The notes: generated by a model not told the origin, from the sequence alone. A stretch of DNA of 64,000 nt from an uncultured Dehalococcoidia bacterium (GCA_958295515.1 CATQGW010000001.1:1132658-1196657); one strand, 5' to 3'. Shown: positions 7,913 to 16,326, counted from the stretch's first letter. Numbers and translations: made by a program.

Positions 7913-8605
7913 TTAGGCGGGCATGCCGGCCAGGGCGCGCTCTACGTGGATGCGCACATCGGCGAACATCTGCTCGGCCGAGTGGCGCGCGTCGACCACC
8001 TGGAAGTCGTAGGGATCGATCATCGCCTGGAACTGCTCGAGCATCGCCCGCTGATGCTGCACGAACGAGTCGTAGACGCTGACGCCCTGGATGTAGTCGC
8101 CGCCCGACTCCCAGTAGTCGAAGCCGCGCTCGGTCACGCGGCGGAGCAGGTTCTCCACGTCGATGTCGAGGTAGATCGTGGCGTCCGGGATGAGGGCGAA
8201 GGAGTAGACGTGTTCGAGCCACTCGCGGGACGCGCCGCGCACATTGCCGCGGGCGATCAGCGAGAAGATGTAGCGGTCGACCAGGGCGACCATGCCGGCC
8301 CGCAGCGCGGGCAGGATGATTCGCTCGAAGCGGTCCCAGAAGTCGGTGGCGTAGAAGAGGTTGAGCGTGATCGGGTCGAGCACGTGGCCGCGCTTGGCGC
8401 GCTCGATCCCGGGGCCGACCAGCGGGGAGCGCGTCAGCCCGCTGTCGACCACGGCGTAGCCCGAGGTTTCGAGCCACTCCTTGATCAGCGAGATCATGGT
8501 CGAGCGCCCGACGCCGTCGGTGCCTTCGATCACGATCAGGCGGCCGGGCAGGTCTTCGTCGCCGATGCCGGCGGGGGGAACTCCGTAGAAGCGTCGTTCG
8601 GTCAT
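7913..8605 (-). CDS. Thymidylate-kinase-like protein with altered P-loop
   Basis: This 230-aa protein belongs to the dTMP kinase-like P-loop family. The Walker A motif reads 'GTDGVGRST', with arginine where the nearly invariant lysine should be. The 'DRY' motif is kept as 'LVDRYIFS' near residue 108, and 'YLDID' follows near 145. It lies 6 nt downstream of its paralogue, which has a canonical P-loop, so the two are probably co-transcribed. The K-to-R change could reduce or alter phosphoryl transfer; a regulatory or heteromeric role with the partner is an inference. Its own substrate is not established. Confidence 0.75.
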   Translation of the reverse strand: MTERRFYGVPPAGIGDEDLPGRLIVIEGTDGVGRSTMISLIKEWLETSGYAVVDSGLTRSPLVGPGIERAKRGHVLDPITLNLFYATDFWDRFERIILPALRAGMVALVDRYIFSLIARGNVRGASREWLEHVYSFALIPDATIYLDIDVENLLRRVTERGFDYWESGGDYIQGVSVYDSFVQHQRAMLEQFQAMIDPYDFQVVDARHSAEQMFADVRIHVERALAGMPA

Positions 8606-8611
8606 GGCCGC

Positions 8612-9370
8612 CTACCGCCGCAGCGCCGAGTCGGTGAGGTAGTGGCCGCTCAGCCCGGTCTTCTGGAGTAGGTCGGCGACTTCGTTGCGGGGCGCGCGTG
8701 GGGCGCCGTGCAGCTGCTCGCGCACGAGCTCGCGGAACTGCACCTGCTGTTCGGTCAGGGGCAGGGTGGCGTCGATCTGCTTGATGCCGAACTCGCTGCA
8801 GAGCGCGTCGTATTCCTCGAGGATGCGGCCCTGGAAGATGCGGAACGACGCGCGCGGCTCATCGGCGAAGCCCATGTCCAGGCCCGCTTCGTAGTACTTG
8901 AGCTCGGCGCGCCCGAGCGTGATCCGGGCGATCGACTCTTCGAGCGGCACATTGAAGTAGACGGCCAGGCTGGGCGGCACGGAGAAGCTGTAGAGATCGC
9001 GCAGCCAGCGCCGGTCGACGCCGCGCGCGGCGTCGCGCGCGAACGCGGTGTAGACGTAGCGGTCGGCCAGCACGATCACTCCGGCCTGCAGCGCGGGGCG
9101 AATCTGGGCGTACATCCGCGAGGCGTAGTCGGCGGCGTGAATTAGACAGAAGGACATCGGCGTGAGCAGCTTGCGGCGCTTGCCGCGCCGGGTGGTGCCG
9201 CGCACGATCGGCGACGAGTTCCACTCGGTGAAGACCGTCGCGTAGCCCTCACTGCGCAGCCACTTGTGCAGCAGGTCGAGCTGGGTGCTCTTGCCCGAGC
9301 CGTCGATTCCTTCGACCACGATCAGGCGGCCGGGCAGTTGTTCAGCGTCTTGGGCGGGGAGTTGGGTCAC
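8612..9370 (-). CDS. Thymidylate-kinase-like protein with canonical P-loop
   Basis: This 252-aa paralogue of the neighbouring gene has an intact Walker A motif 'GIDGSGKST' near residue 23 and 'LADRYVYT' near residue 105, matching the DR(Y/H) motif that binds the dTMP phosphate. It is longer than typical Tmk (about 205-215 aa) because of a C-terminal extension of about 40 residues. The family phosphorylates dTMP to dTDP, but divergent members act on other nucleotides or have unknown substrates, so I do not assign tmk. A -10-like TAGCAT sits at 9440-9445 on the minus strand. Confidence 0.75.
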   Translation of the reverse strand: MTQLPAQDAEQLPGRLIVVEGIDGSGKSTQLDLLHKWLRSEGYATVFTEWNSSPIVRGTTRRGKRRKLLTPMSFCLIHAADYASRMYAQIRPALQAGVIVLADRYVYTAFARDAARGVDRRWLRDLYSFSVPPSLAVYFNVPLEESIARITLGRAELKYYEAGLDMGFADEPRASFRIFQGRILEEYDALCSEFGIKQIDATLPLTEQQVQFRELVREQLHGAPRAPRNEVADLLQKTGLSGHYLTDSALRR

Positions 9371-9465
9371 GGCGCTGGCCTGTGGGGTTGATGCGCGGCC
9401 GCCGGCGCGCGGCGTGTGTTGTGGAGCGGCTGGTTGGCAATGCTAGTACACGGGCGGTGTTGAGG

Positions 9466-9541
9466 TGGTGGAGATAGGGGGACTCGAACCCCCGACCTCA
9501 TCGTTGCGAACGATGCGCTCTCCCAACTGAGCTATATCCCC
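9466..9541 (-). tRNA. tRNA-Ala (CGC)
   Basis: The acceptor GGGGATA pairs with TATCTCC and includes the G3:U70 wobble pair that identifies alanine tRNAs. The anticodon loop is TTCGCAA (anticodon CGC), and the T-loop GTTCGAGTC is standard. CCA is encoded. Confidence 0.95.
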
Positions 9542-9617
9542 ACATGATCGGCGCGCAGGCGCGGTAAGCCCGCGCGCGCTCGGCAACTCACAGGGTACAG
9601 CCGCCGCTTGGCCAGAT

Positions 9618-10175
9618 TCAAACGCCGCCGGACTTGTTGAGCAGTCCGTCGGGGAGATCGACGATGATCGAGCCGCCGGCGAGGTCGACTTGCTTGACCA
9701 CGTCGCGCAGGGCGGGGATCAGCAGGTCGGGTTCGCCGCCGCGATCGACGATCCAGACGTCGTTGGCGCCGGTGCTCAGCACCTCGCGGACGGAGCCCAG
9801 GGGGCGTCCTGCGGTGTTGCTGACTGCCAGCCCTTCGATGTCGTCGATGTAATAGAGGCCTTCGTGCGCGGGCGGGCGATCGCCGTCGGGGATTTCGACC
9901 AGTTCGCCGCGCAGCGCCTCGGCCGCTTCGCGGTCTTCGATGCCGATCACGGTGAGGTAGAGGCGGTCGCGCTGCCAACTCGAGGCTGCGACGATGCGCT
10001 CCTGCGCGGCGATCCAGACGCGCGCGCCGGGCGCGAAGCGCTCGGGGAAATCGGTCAGCGGCAGGGCTTTGAGTTCGCCGCGCAGCCCGCGGGGGCGCTC
10101 GATTTTTGCGGCGGCGCGGAAGCCGGGGCGCGGCTCGATGCGTTGTTCGGCGGTGCGAGCGAGTCGCAGGGGCAT
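9618..10175 (-). CDS. rimM: Ribosome maturation factor RimM
   Basis: This 185-aa protein matches RimM in length and layout. The N-terminal barrel contains 'GLRGELK' near residue 30, and the PRC-barrel half starts at 'YYIDDIEGL' near residue 105 and includes 'GANDVWIV' near 137. RimM binds ribosomal protein S19 and helps mature the 30S head. It is last in the run ffh-rpsP-khpA-rimM, and its ATG overlaps the stop of the KH gene (ATGA), which indicates translational coupling. TrmD and L19, often next in other bacteria, are not here. Confidence 0.93.
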   Translation of the reverse strand: MPLRLARTAEQRIEPRPGFRAAAKIERPRGLRGELKALPLTDFPERFAPGARVWIAAQERIVAASSWQRDRLYLTVIGIEDREAAEALRGELVEIPDGDRPPAHEGLYYIDDIEGLAVSNTAGRPLGSVREVLSTGANDVWIVDRGGEPDLLIPALRDVVKQVDLAGGSIIVDLPDGLLNKSGGV

Positions 10176-10417
10176 CAGCGAATCTCGAGCGAGGTCTCCT
10201 GCGCCCGCGCGTGCCCCGCGACCGAGAGCAGGGTGCGCAGGTTCGTCGCCAGCCGACCCTCGCGGCCGATGATCCGTCCCATGTCGCCCTCGTCGACCTG
10301 TAGCTGGATAAGCACTCGATCAGCTTCTGTTTCGGAGCTGATCTCGATGGCGTCGGGTTCGTCGACCAGCCATTTGACGATGTAATCGACCAGCGGTTCG
10401 AGCGATTGCGATTCCAT
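10175..10417 (-). CDS. khpA: KH-domain RNA-binding protein KhpA
   Basis: This 80-aa protein is a single KH domain with the RNA-binding GXXG loop in 'GRIIGREGR' near residue 47. KhpA (YlqC) is a small RNA chaperone encoded between rpsP and rimM in many bacteria, the arrangement seen here. It starts 6 nt after the S16 stop and ends overlapping the RimM start. Confidence 0.93.
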   Translation of the reverse strand: MESQSLEPLVDYIVKWLVDEPDAIEISSETEADRVLIQLQVDEGDMGRIIGREGRLATNLRTLLSVAGHARAQETSLEIR

Positions 10418-10423
10418 GGGCGG

Positions 10424-10729
10424 CTACTCGCTGTTCGCGGCGGCGCGCTTGGCGTCGGCGCGCTTGCTGCGCGGCTTCTCCTGCCAGGGCGCGATGAGCC
10501 CCTCTTTGGAGAGGAAGCGATGCACCGTCTCGGTCGGCTGCGCGCCCTTGGAGAGCCAGTGCGCGACGCGGTCGTGCTTGACGTTGAAGACCGGCGGGTC
10601 GGGGATCGGGTCGTACTGACCGAGGTTCTCGATGAAGCGTCCGTCGCGCTGGACGCGGCTGTCCTGCACGACGACGCGGTAGTAGGGGCGGCCGCTGCGC
10701 CCGTGGCGGGCGAGGCGAATTTTGAGCAC
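10424..10729 (-). CDS. rpsP: 30S ribosomal protein S16
   Basis: This 101-aa protein begins with the S16 signature (basic 'KIRLARHGRSGRPYYRVVV') and continues with 'GRFIENLGQYDP' near residue 31. The C-terminus is a short basic tail. S16 is a primary-binding small-subunit protein. It sits between ffh and khpA on the same strand. Confidence 0.96.
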   Translation of the reverse strand: MLKIRLARHGRSGRPYYRVVVQDSRVQRDGRFIENLGQYDPIPDPPVFNVKHDRVAHWLSKGAQPTETVHRFLSKEGLIAPWQEKPRSKRADAKRAAANSE

Positions 10730-10812
10730 GTGGCGTTCCTCCGAAGCTGTTCTGGGTGCAGCCTACCCCGAGTCGGGGCGATGCTACAGATGACGTGGGT
10801 GAGGCGGCTCGC

Positions 10813-12153
10813 TCAGCGGCGTGTGAGCGCGGCCGCGCCGGCCGGCATTTTGCCGCTGGTCAGCGCCTTCATGATTTTCTTGGCCTCTTTGAACTGTTTG
10901 AGCAGTTGGTTGACGTCCTGCGGGGTGGTGCCGCTGCCGCGCGCGATCCGCCGCCGCCGCGAGCCGGAGATGATCTCGGGCTTGCGCCGCTCCTCCGGGG
11001 TCATCGAGCGCACGATCGCTTCGAACTGCACGAAATAGGCGTCGTCGAGGTCATCGACGTTGATCTGGTTCTTGATCTGGTTGAGTCCGGGCAGCATGCC
11101 GATCAGCTGGTTGAGCGGCCCCATGTTGCGGACGCGGCCGATTTGTTCGAGGAAGTCTTCGAGGTCGAAGCCGCCCTCCTGGATGCGTCGGCGCAGCTGC
11201 TTGGCGTCGCGCTCGCCGAACTCGGCCTGCGCTTTCTCGGCCAGGGTGCTGATGTCGCCGCGCCCCAGGATGCGCGAGGCGAGTCGGTCGGGGTGGAACG
11301 ATTCCAGCGCGTCGGGGCGCTCGCCGACGCCGAGGAACTTGATCGGCGCACCGGTCACGGCGCGGATCGAGAGCGCCGCGCCGCCCCGCGCGTCGCCGTC
11401 CATCTTGGACAGCACCACGCCGGTGATCGAGACGGCCTCGTGGAAGGCCTGGGCCGCGTTGACCGCGTCCTGCCCCGACATCGCGTCGGCGACCAGCAGC
11501 ACTTCGGTGGGGCTGAAGCGCTTTCGCAGATCAGCGATCTCGGCCATCATCGCGTCGTCGATGTGCAGCCGCCCGGCGGTGTCCACGATCACCGTGCCCG
11601 CGCCGAGCTCGCGCGCGCGTTGGAGGCCGCTCTCGACGATCTTCGCGGGCGGCGTGTCGGCGCCGCGATCGAAGACTTCGATGTCGAGCTGCTTGCCCAG
11701 CGCGTGCAGCTGGTCGATGGCGGCGGGGCGGTAGATGTCGGCGGCGATCAGCAGCGGGCGTTCGCCGGCCTTGCGCGAGCGCAGGGCCAGCTTGGCTGCG
11801 GTGGTGGTTTTGCCGGAGCCTTGCAGTCCGACCATCAGGATGATCGTGGGCGGCTGCGAGGCGTGCTGCAGGCGCGGCGATTCCGTGCCCAGCAGGGCGA
11901 CCAGCTCGCCGTTGATGATCTCGATCAGCCGGTTCAGCGGGGTCGGGCTGCGCAGCACCTCGTCGGTCGCGGCGCGGGCGCGCACCGCTTTGATGTAGTC
12001 GCGCGCGACCTTGTAGTTGACGTCGGCCTCGAGCAGCGCCATCCGCACTTCGCGCAGCGCCGCATCGAGCTCATCTTCCGAAATCGCGCCCCGCCGCCCG
12101 AGCGAGGCGAAGACGCCCTGCAGCTTGCCGGTCAGCGATTCGAACATGGCCAT
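10813..12153 (-). CDS. ffh: Signal recognition particle protein Ffh (SRP54)
   Basis: This 446-aa protein has the full SRP54 layout: N domain (1-85), GTPase G domain with 'GLQGSGKTTTAAKLA' near residue 107, 'DTAGR' near 190, 'SKMDGDARGG' near 250 and 'GVGERPD' near 277, then a C-terminal methionine-containing M domain with 'SGSRRRRIARGSG' near 400. It binds 4.5S RNA and signal sequences and docks with FtsY. The start lies only 9 nt after the truncated toxin gene, so expression may now depend on readthrough from that array. Confidence 0.96.
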   Translation of the reverse strand: MAMFESLTGKLQGVFASLGRRGAISEDELDAALREVRMALLEADVNYKVARDYIKAVRARAATDEVLRSPTPLNRLIEIINGELVALLGTESPRLQHASQPPTIILMVGLQGSGKTTTAAKLALRSRKAGERPLLIAADIYRPAAIDQLHALGKQLDIEVFDRGADTPPAKIVESGLQRARELGAGTVIVDTAGRLHIDDAMMAEIADLRKRFSPTEVLLVADAMSGQDAVNAAQAFHEAVSITGVVLSKMDGDARGGAALSIRAVTGAPIKFLGVGERPDALESFHPDRLASRILGRGDISTLAEKAQAEFGERDAKQLRRRIQEGGFDLEDFLEQIGRVRNMGPLNQLIGMLPGLNQIKNQINVDDLDDAYFVQFEAIVRSMTPEERRKPEIISGSRRRRIARGSGTTPQDVNQLLKQFKEAKKIMKALTSGKMPAGAAALTRR

Positions 12154-12162
12154 GTGATCAGC

Positions 12163-12345
12163 TTAGCGCCGCCGTCCGACGTGGACGCGCCAGAGCGTCT
12201 CGTGTCCTCTGAGCTTCTGCGCGTCACCCGCGATGTAGTCGTCGTGAAGGTCGCGTATCGCCTGTTTGACTTTGCGGCGCGGCTCCGGGGGAAGGCGGCG
12301 AATTTCCAGTTGTGCCCCGTCGGCGCGCTCGACGAAGTAGATCAA
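12163..12345 (-). pseudogene. RelE/ParE-like toxin, copy 1, truncated
   Basis: This 60-aa product aligns with the first 60 residues of the 99-aa toxins of copies 2 and 3 ('LWRVHVGRRR' at the end matches 'LWRVRIGRRR'). It stops at a TAA where they continue with 'IIF(D/S)LN'. About 39 C-terminal residues, including the last beta strands of the RelE fold, are gone, and ffh begins 9 nt later. It starts at a TTG overlapping the antitoxin stop (TTGA). It is probably inactive. Confidence 0.7.
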
Positions 12346-12761
12346 GCCACACGCAGATCGTCATGGAAGCTGCGAATGAATGCGGCGGCTTCCGGCTCGT
12401 CCTGCTCGATGCGGCGGAGCATCTCGACATCCTCAGGGTGATCCTCGGGTAGGCGGTAGCACATCTTCGACCAGCCCGGAAAGCGCTCGTCGGTGCGCTC
12501 CAGCATGGCGACGAATTCCGGTTCCTCCTCACGCCACTCCTTGAGGAAAGCATTCGGCTCCTCCCACTCGGTCTGATTACGCGCCGCCTCCAGCGCACGG
12601 TCGATCTCCACCCGTTCTTCGGGCGAGACTTCCTCGTACTCCACCGTTTCGAGGACCTTGGCCAGCTTGAGGTCGCCGGCTGCCAGCGCCCGCTCAATGT
12701 CGCGCTTGCGCTGCGCCTCCACCCGCTGCTCGAATGTCAGCTCCTGCTCTTGCGAGACCAT
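12342..12761 (-). CDS. Putative antitoxin of the 742-bp module, copy 1
   Basis: This 139-aa acidic protein starts 'MVSQEQELTFEQRVEAQRK'. Its two repeated landmarks are 'RDIERALA' near residue 20 and 'EPEFVAMLERTDERFPGW' near residue 87. It has no recognisable DNA-binding fold such as ribbon-helix-helix, Phd or AbrB. Its position immediately upstream of, and overlapping, a RelE-like gene suggests that it neutralises the toxin; that is inference. It is the most diverged of the three copies, and its partner toxin is truncated. AAGGAG precedes the ATG. Confidence 0.65.
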   Translation of the reverse strand: MVSQEQELTFEQRVEAQRKRDIERALAAGDLKLAKVLETVEYEEVSPEERVEIDRALEAARNQTEWEEPNAFLKEWREEEPEFVAMLERTDERFPGWSKMCYRLPEDHPEDVEMLRRIEQDEPEAAAFIRSFHDDLRVA

Positions 12762-12787
12762 GATGCGCCGCTCCTTACGATGCCATC

Positions 12788-13087
12788 TTAGCGCCGTCGG
12801 GGAGGCTCTTCGCGGAGCAGGTCGTCCAACCCCTCGTAGACGGTCTCGCGCGGCCCCACGCGGAGGATCGTGATGGTGCGCTCCGGCTGGTTGAGGTCGA
12901 AGATGATCCGCCAGCGGCCGACCCGCACGCGCCACAGGGTGTCGAAGCCGCGCAGCGCCTTGGAATCCTCCAGATGCGGCCCGGCATGCAACTTGCGGAT
13001 CACCGCATTCACGCTGCGCCGCGGACTCGGACTCAGGCGACGAATTTGCTCTTGCGCCTCGTCTTTGCGGGCAACCTGGTAGTTCAA
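12788..13087 (-). CDS. RelE/ParE-family toxin, copy 2
   Basis: This 99-aa protein resembles RelE/ParE-family toxins: N-terminal helices with 'IRRLSPSPRR', then strands 'TLWRVRVGRWRIIFDL' and 'TITILRVGPRETVY'. RelE members cleave mRNA at the ribosome and ParE members poison gyrase; the branch cannot be told by eye. It starts at TTG overlapping the antitoxin stop by four bases. It is complete in length and lies 26 nt upstream of module 1. Confidence 0.75.
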   Translation of the reverse strand: MNYQVARKDEAQEQIRRLSPSPRRSVNAVIRKLHAGPHLEDSKALRGFDTLWRVRVGRWRIIFDLNQPERTITILRVGPRETVYEGLDDLLREEPPRRR

Positions 13088-13503
13088 AGGCTGCGCAGTT
13101 CGTCGTGAATTTCGCGTAGGAATTCGGAAGCTTCGGGCTCATACTGATCGAGCGTGCGCAGCATCTCGAAGTCCGCGGGATGGTCCTCCGGCAGACGGAA
13201 CATCAGGTCCCACCAGCCGGGGAACCGCTCGTCGGTGCGCTCAAGCATGGCGACGAACTCAGGCTCCTCCTCGCGCCACTCTTTGAGGAAGGTGTCCGGC
13301 TCTTCCAACTTGACGCCTTTGGCAACATCCTCGAAGTAGCGCTCGATTGCCTCGACCTCGTCCGGGGTGGGGTCGTCGTACTCCACCGTTTCGAGGAACT
13401 CGGCCAACTCCGTCTCCCCCTGCGCCAGGGCTCGCTCGATGTCGCGCTTGCGCTGCGCCTCTATGCGCTGCTCGAATGTCTGCTCCTGCTCCTGCGAGAC
13501 CAT
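13084..13503 (-). CDS. Putative antitoxin of the 742-bp module, copy 2
   Basis: This 139-aa protein is nearly identical to copy 3 through residues 1-65 ('RDIERALAQGETELAEFLE') and diverges more in the last third. It is acidic, mostly helical and without a recognised family. A minus-strand TAAGAT (13527-13532), which overlaps the stop of toxin 3, and an AAGGAG lie just upstream, so each module may carry its own promoter. Confidence 0.65.
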   Translation of the reverse strand: MVSQEQEQTFEQRIEAQRKRDIERALAQGETELAEFLETVEYDDPTPDEVEAIERYFEDVAKGVKLEEPDTFLKEWREEEPEFVAMLERTDERFPGWWDLMFRLPEDHPADFEMLRTLDQYEPEASEFLREIHDELRSL

Positions 13504-13529
13504 GCCGCGCCGCTCCTTAGGACGCCATC

Positions 13530-13829
13530 TTAGCGCTGGCGGGGAGGCTCGTCGCGGAGCAGGTCTTCCAGATTGTCGTAGGCCACCTCGCGCCGCGCGA
13601 CGCGCAGGATGGTGATGTCGCGGTCCGGCAAGTTGAGGCTGAAGATGATCCGCCGCCGTCCGATCCGCACCCGCCAGAGCGTCTCGTAACCCGAGAGCTT
13701 CAGCGTGTCGCCCGCGAGGTAATCGCGGCGAAGGTTGCGGACGGCGTTGTTGAAGAGTCGGCGCGGTTGTGGCGCAAGCGCGCGGATTTCCGCGTCCGCC
13801 ACCTCCGTGCGGCCTACGTGATAGATCAG
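13530..13829 (-). CDS. RelE/ParE-family toxin, copy 3
   Basis: This 99-aa toxin aligns end to end with copy 2 ('ETLWRVRIGRRRIIFSL', 'DITILRVARREVAY', and the same ending 'LLRDEPPRQR'). The start that corresponds in position to the TTG starts of copies 1 and 2 is a CTG at 13829, overlapping the antitoxin stop as CTGA. No ATG or GTG exists at the equivalent place, so translation probably depends on coupling to the upstream gene. Confidence 0.72.
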   Translation of the reverse strand: MIYHVGRTEVADAEIRALAPQPRRLFNNAVRNLRRDYLAGDTLKLSGYETLWRVRIGRRRIIFSLNLPDRDITILRVARREVAYDNLEDLLRDEPPRQR

Positions 13830-14245
13830 ATGCTCCGCAGTTCGTCGTGGATTTCGCGGACGAATGCCGCCACCGCCGGCTCGTGCTCGTCGAGCAGGCG
13901 AAGCGTCTCGAGATCCTTGGGGTGATCCTCCGGCAGGCGGTACTGAATCTCCCACCAGCCGGGGAAGCGCTCATCCAGGCGGTCGAGCATGGCGACGAAC
14001 TCCGGCTCCTCCTTCCGCCACTCATCGAGGAGCGTGTTCGGCTCTTCCCACTTGACGCCTTTGGCCACGTCCTCGAGGTAGCGCTCGATTGCTTCGACCT
14101 CGTCCGGGGTGGGGTCGTCGTACTCCACCGTTTCGAGGAACTCGGCCAACTCCGTCTCCCCTTGCGCCAGCGCTCGCTCGATGTCGCGCTTGCGCTGCGC
14201 TTCTACGCGCTGCTCGAACGTCTGCTCCTGCTCTTGCGAGACCAT
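13826..14245 (-). CDS. Putative antitoxin of the 742-bp module, copy 3
   Basis: This 139-aa protein is the first gene of the array and probably the leading cistron. A GGGAG ribosome site precedes it, and a minus-strand TACGCT lies at 14272-14277, 26 nt before the ATG. Its sequence is close to copy 2 ('ETELAEFLETVEYDDPTPDE'). No known antitoxin domain is visible. Confidence 0.65.
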   Translation of the reverse strand: MVSQEQEQTFEQRVEAQRKRDIERALAQGETELAEFLETVEYDDPTPDEVEAIERYLEDVAKGVKWEEPNTLLDEWRKEEPEFVAMLDRLDERFPGWWEIQYRLPEDHPKDLETLRLLDEHEPAVAAFVREIHDELRSI

Positions 14246-14296
14246 GCCGCGGCTCCCGACGCTTCATCGCCAGCGTAGCGCGGCGGAGACGGGACG

Positions 14297-15319
14297 TTAG
14301 AGGCCGGCGGCGGCCATGCGCACGCAGAGATCGCCCACCCGCACGCTGTAGCCCCACTCGTTGTCGTACCAGGAGACCACTTTGACCTGCGTGCCCTCGA
14401 GCACCATCGTGCTCAGCGCGTCGAGAATCGACGAAGCCGGGCTGCCCTTGAAATCGCTGCTGACCAGCGGCGCGGTTTCGTATTCGAGAATGCCGTAGAG
14501 CGGCGACTCGCGGTCGGTCGCGGCCTTCTCGAAGGCGGCGTTGACCTCCGCCGCCGATGTCTCGCGCTGCGCGTCGATCACCAAATCGACCACCGAAACC
14601 GTGCTGGTCGGCACCCGGTAGGCCATCCCGTTGAGCTTGCCGTTGAGATGCGGCAGCACCAGCCCGACCGCCTTGGCCGCGCCCGTCGAGGTGGGGATGA
14701 TGTTCATCGCCGCCGCGCGGCTGCGCCGCAGGTCGCTGTGCACCGTGTCCAGAATCGCCTGGTCGTTGGTGTAGGCGTGGATCGTGGACATAATCCCGCT
14801 TTTGATCCCCACCGCTTCGTCCAACACCTTGGCCACCGGCGCGAGGCAGTTGGTGGTGCAGGAGGCGTTGGAGACGACATGGTGCCGCGCCGGGTCGTAG
14901 GCGTCGTCGTTGACGCCCAGCACCACGGTGAGGTCCTCGTTCTTGGCCGGCGCGGAGATCACCACTTTGCTCGGTCCGTGATTGAGGTGGCCTTTGGCGC
15001 GCTCCGCGTCGGTGAAAATCCCGGTGCTCTCGACCACGATCTCGACCCCATGGTCGCCCCACGGAATCTGCCCCGGATCGCGCTCCGAGATCACCGCGAT
15101 CCGATTCCCGTCGATCACCAGATCGCCGTCGACCACATCGACCTCGCCGGGATAGCGCCCGTAGTTGGTGTCGTATTTGAACAGGTGCGCGTTGGTCGCG
15201 GGGTCGGTCAGATCGTTGACGGCGACGACCTCCAGGTCGCCCTGGTGAAAGTCGAGCATGCCCTTGAGCACCTGCCGGCCGATCCGCCCGAAGCCGTTGA
15301 TCCCGATTCTGGTGGCCAT
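14297..15319 (-). CDS. gap: Glyceraldehyde-3-phosphate dehydrogenase
   Basis: This 340-aa protein carries all GAPDH marks: '[10 protein letters not shown]' at the N-terminus, the catalytic cysteine in '[12 protein letters not shown]' near residue 155, and '[13 protein letters not shown]' near 318. It converts glyceraldehyde 3-phosphate to 1,3-bisphosphoglycerate. I use the ATG at 15319 that directly precedes 'ATRIGINGF' rather than an upstream ATG. Phosphoglycerate kinase is not adjacent. Confidence 0.95.
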   Translation of the reverse strand: MATRIGINGFGRIGRQVLKGMLDFHQGDLEVVAVNDLTDPATNAHLFKYDTNYGRYPGEVDVVDGDLVIDGNRIAVISERDPGQIPWGDHGVEIVVESTGIFTDAERAKGHLNHGPSKVVISAPAKNEDLTVVLGVNDDAYDPARHHVVSNASCTTNCLAPVAKVLDEAVGIKSGIMSTIHAYTNDQAILDTVHSDLRRSRAAAMNIIPTSTGAAKAVGLVLPHLNGKLNGMAYRVPTSTVSVVDLVIDAQRETSAAEVNAAFEKAATDRESPLYGILEYETAPLVSSDFKGSPASSILDALSTMVLEGTQVKVVSWYDNEWGYSVRVGDLCVRMAAAGL

Positions 15320-15419
15320 GATGTCTGCGCTTCCGCTGCTGCGCCTGGATATGCGCAGGTTGCCAGAGCCGCAGGGTGCGGACAACCGCACGGCGCGGAG
15401 CTGGGGATAGCCGCGCCCG

Positions 15420-16319
15420 CTAGAGCAGCAGCCGCTTCGGCGCGCCCGAGGGCTGGCGGCGGAAGTTGTCGATGATCAGCCGCTGGCGGCCTTGCTCGAC
15501 AACCCAGCGCGCGCGGCAGCGCGCGGCGCTTTCGAGCAGCGCCTGCGCGCGCCGATGCAGCTCCTGATACGCGGCGCGATCCTCGCTCGCAACCCCGAAC
15601 AGCCCGCTGCCGATCGCAAAGCGGCACTGCCGATCCTGGAGGACGATCTGCCAGCCGAAGAGCAGCTGCGCCCAGCCGTAGTGGAACTGCTGGTCCGCCC
15701 AGTTGACGGCGAAGCGCTTGTCGTGCGACTCGGCGGCGCTGAGCAGCGCCGACGCGCCGAAATGCGGGCGCGCCAGCTCCGAAACCGCGCGGTAGGCCTC
15801 GCCGGTTTCGGGCGACATCGCGATCTGCTGCCCCGCCATGTACTGACCCATCCCGATTTCCGTCGCGTGGTGCTCGGCGTTGGTCTGCCAGGCTTCGCGC
15901 AGCCAGTCCTCGAACTCCACCTGCTCGTCGCCGACCACGGCCTGCTCCGCGCCCAGCGCCTCGAAGGCCGAGCGCAGCAGCGCCGGGCAGCTGCCGTAGC
16001 TCGCGCGGCTGGTCAGCCAGAGCAGGTCCGCGCCGGCGCGGTGAACGCGCGACCAGAAGAGCAGCGCCGACGCGAAACGCCGATTGCGCAGGCGGCTGTG
16101 TCCGCTGGCCTGCAAGATCGCGTGCTGCAAGCGCAGCGCGTCGAGCAGCCAGCGAATCTCCGCGCCGAGCGTGAAGGAGGTTTCGCGGAAGGCGTCGCGC
16201 AGCGCCTGCGGCTCGTCGTCGTGGGGCGGCGCAAGCGACGGCGGGTCGGCGGGGACGCCGATCGGCGAGATGCGCTGCGCCGGCGGGGGGCGCTGCGGGT
16301 CGGATGCGTTGCTGCTCAC
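15420..16319 (-). CDS. Unknown helical protein, downstream partner
   Basis: This is a 299-aa protein that I do not recognise. After a proline-rich N-terminus of about 35 residues it is almost entirely predicted helix, with many tryptophans and aromatic residues ('[17 protein letters not shown]' near 100, '[14 protein letters not shown]' near 225) and no signal peptide. A remote resemblance to helical DUF5677/HEPN-type proteins is possible but unproven. It starts at a GTG 7 nt after the stop of the upstream gene, so the two form an operon. Confidence 0.6.
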   Translation of the reverse strand: MSSNASDPQRPPPAQRISPIGVPADPPSLAPPHDDEPQALRDAFRETSFTLGAEIRWLLDALRLQHAILQASGHSRLRNRRFASALLFWSRVHRAGADLLWLTSRASYGSCPALLRSAFEALGAEQAVVGDEQVEFEDWLREAWQTNAEHHATEIGMGQYMAGQQIAMSPETGEAYRAVSELARPHFGASALLSAAESHDKRFAVNWADQQFHYGWAQLLFGWQIVLQDRQCRFAIGSGLFGVASEDRAAYQELHRRAQALLESAARCRARWVVEQGRQRLIIDNFRRQPSGAPKRLLL

Positions 16320-16326
16320 GGCCCAC

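Larger units (their letters stand above)
12163..14245 (-). repeat. Three-copy tandem array with exact 742-bp period
   Basis: Antitoxin starts fall at 14245, 13503 and 12761 and toxin starts at 13829, 13087 and 12345. Every interval is exactly 742 bp. The 26-bp spacers between modules also match (GCCATCTTAGCG plus CCGCTCCTTA). The array therefore arose by head-to-tail duplication, with the last unit cut short at ffh. Confidence 0.9.

Noticed and set aside
10742..10800. Terminator between ffh and rpsP (CCCCGAGTCGGGG)
   Set aside because: The stem is only four to five pairs and no T-run follows.
10756..12441. 561-codon frame opposite ffh
   Set aside because: The minus strand encodes unambiguous Ffh; high GC codon bias leaves the opposite strand open.
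12342..14025. Long frames of 266 and 313 codons fusing antitoxins with upstream sequence
   Set aside because: They run through toxin genes in another frame; conserved starts and spacers in the 742-bp units define 139-aa proteins.
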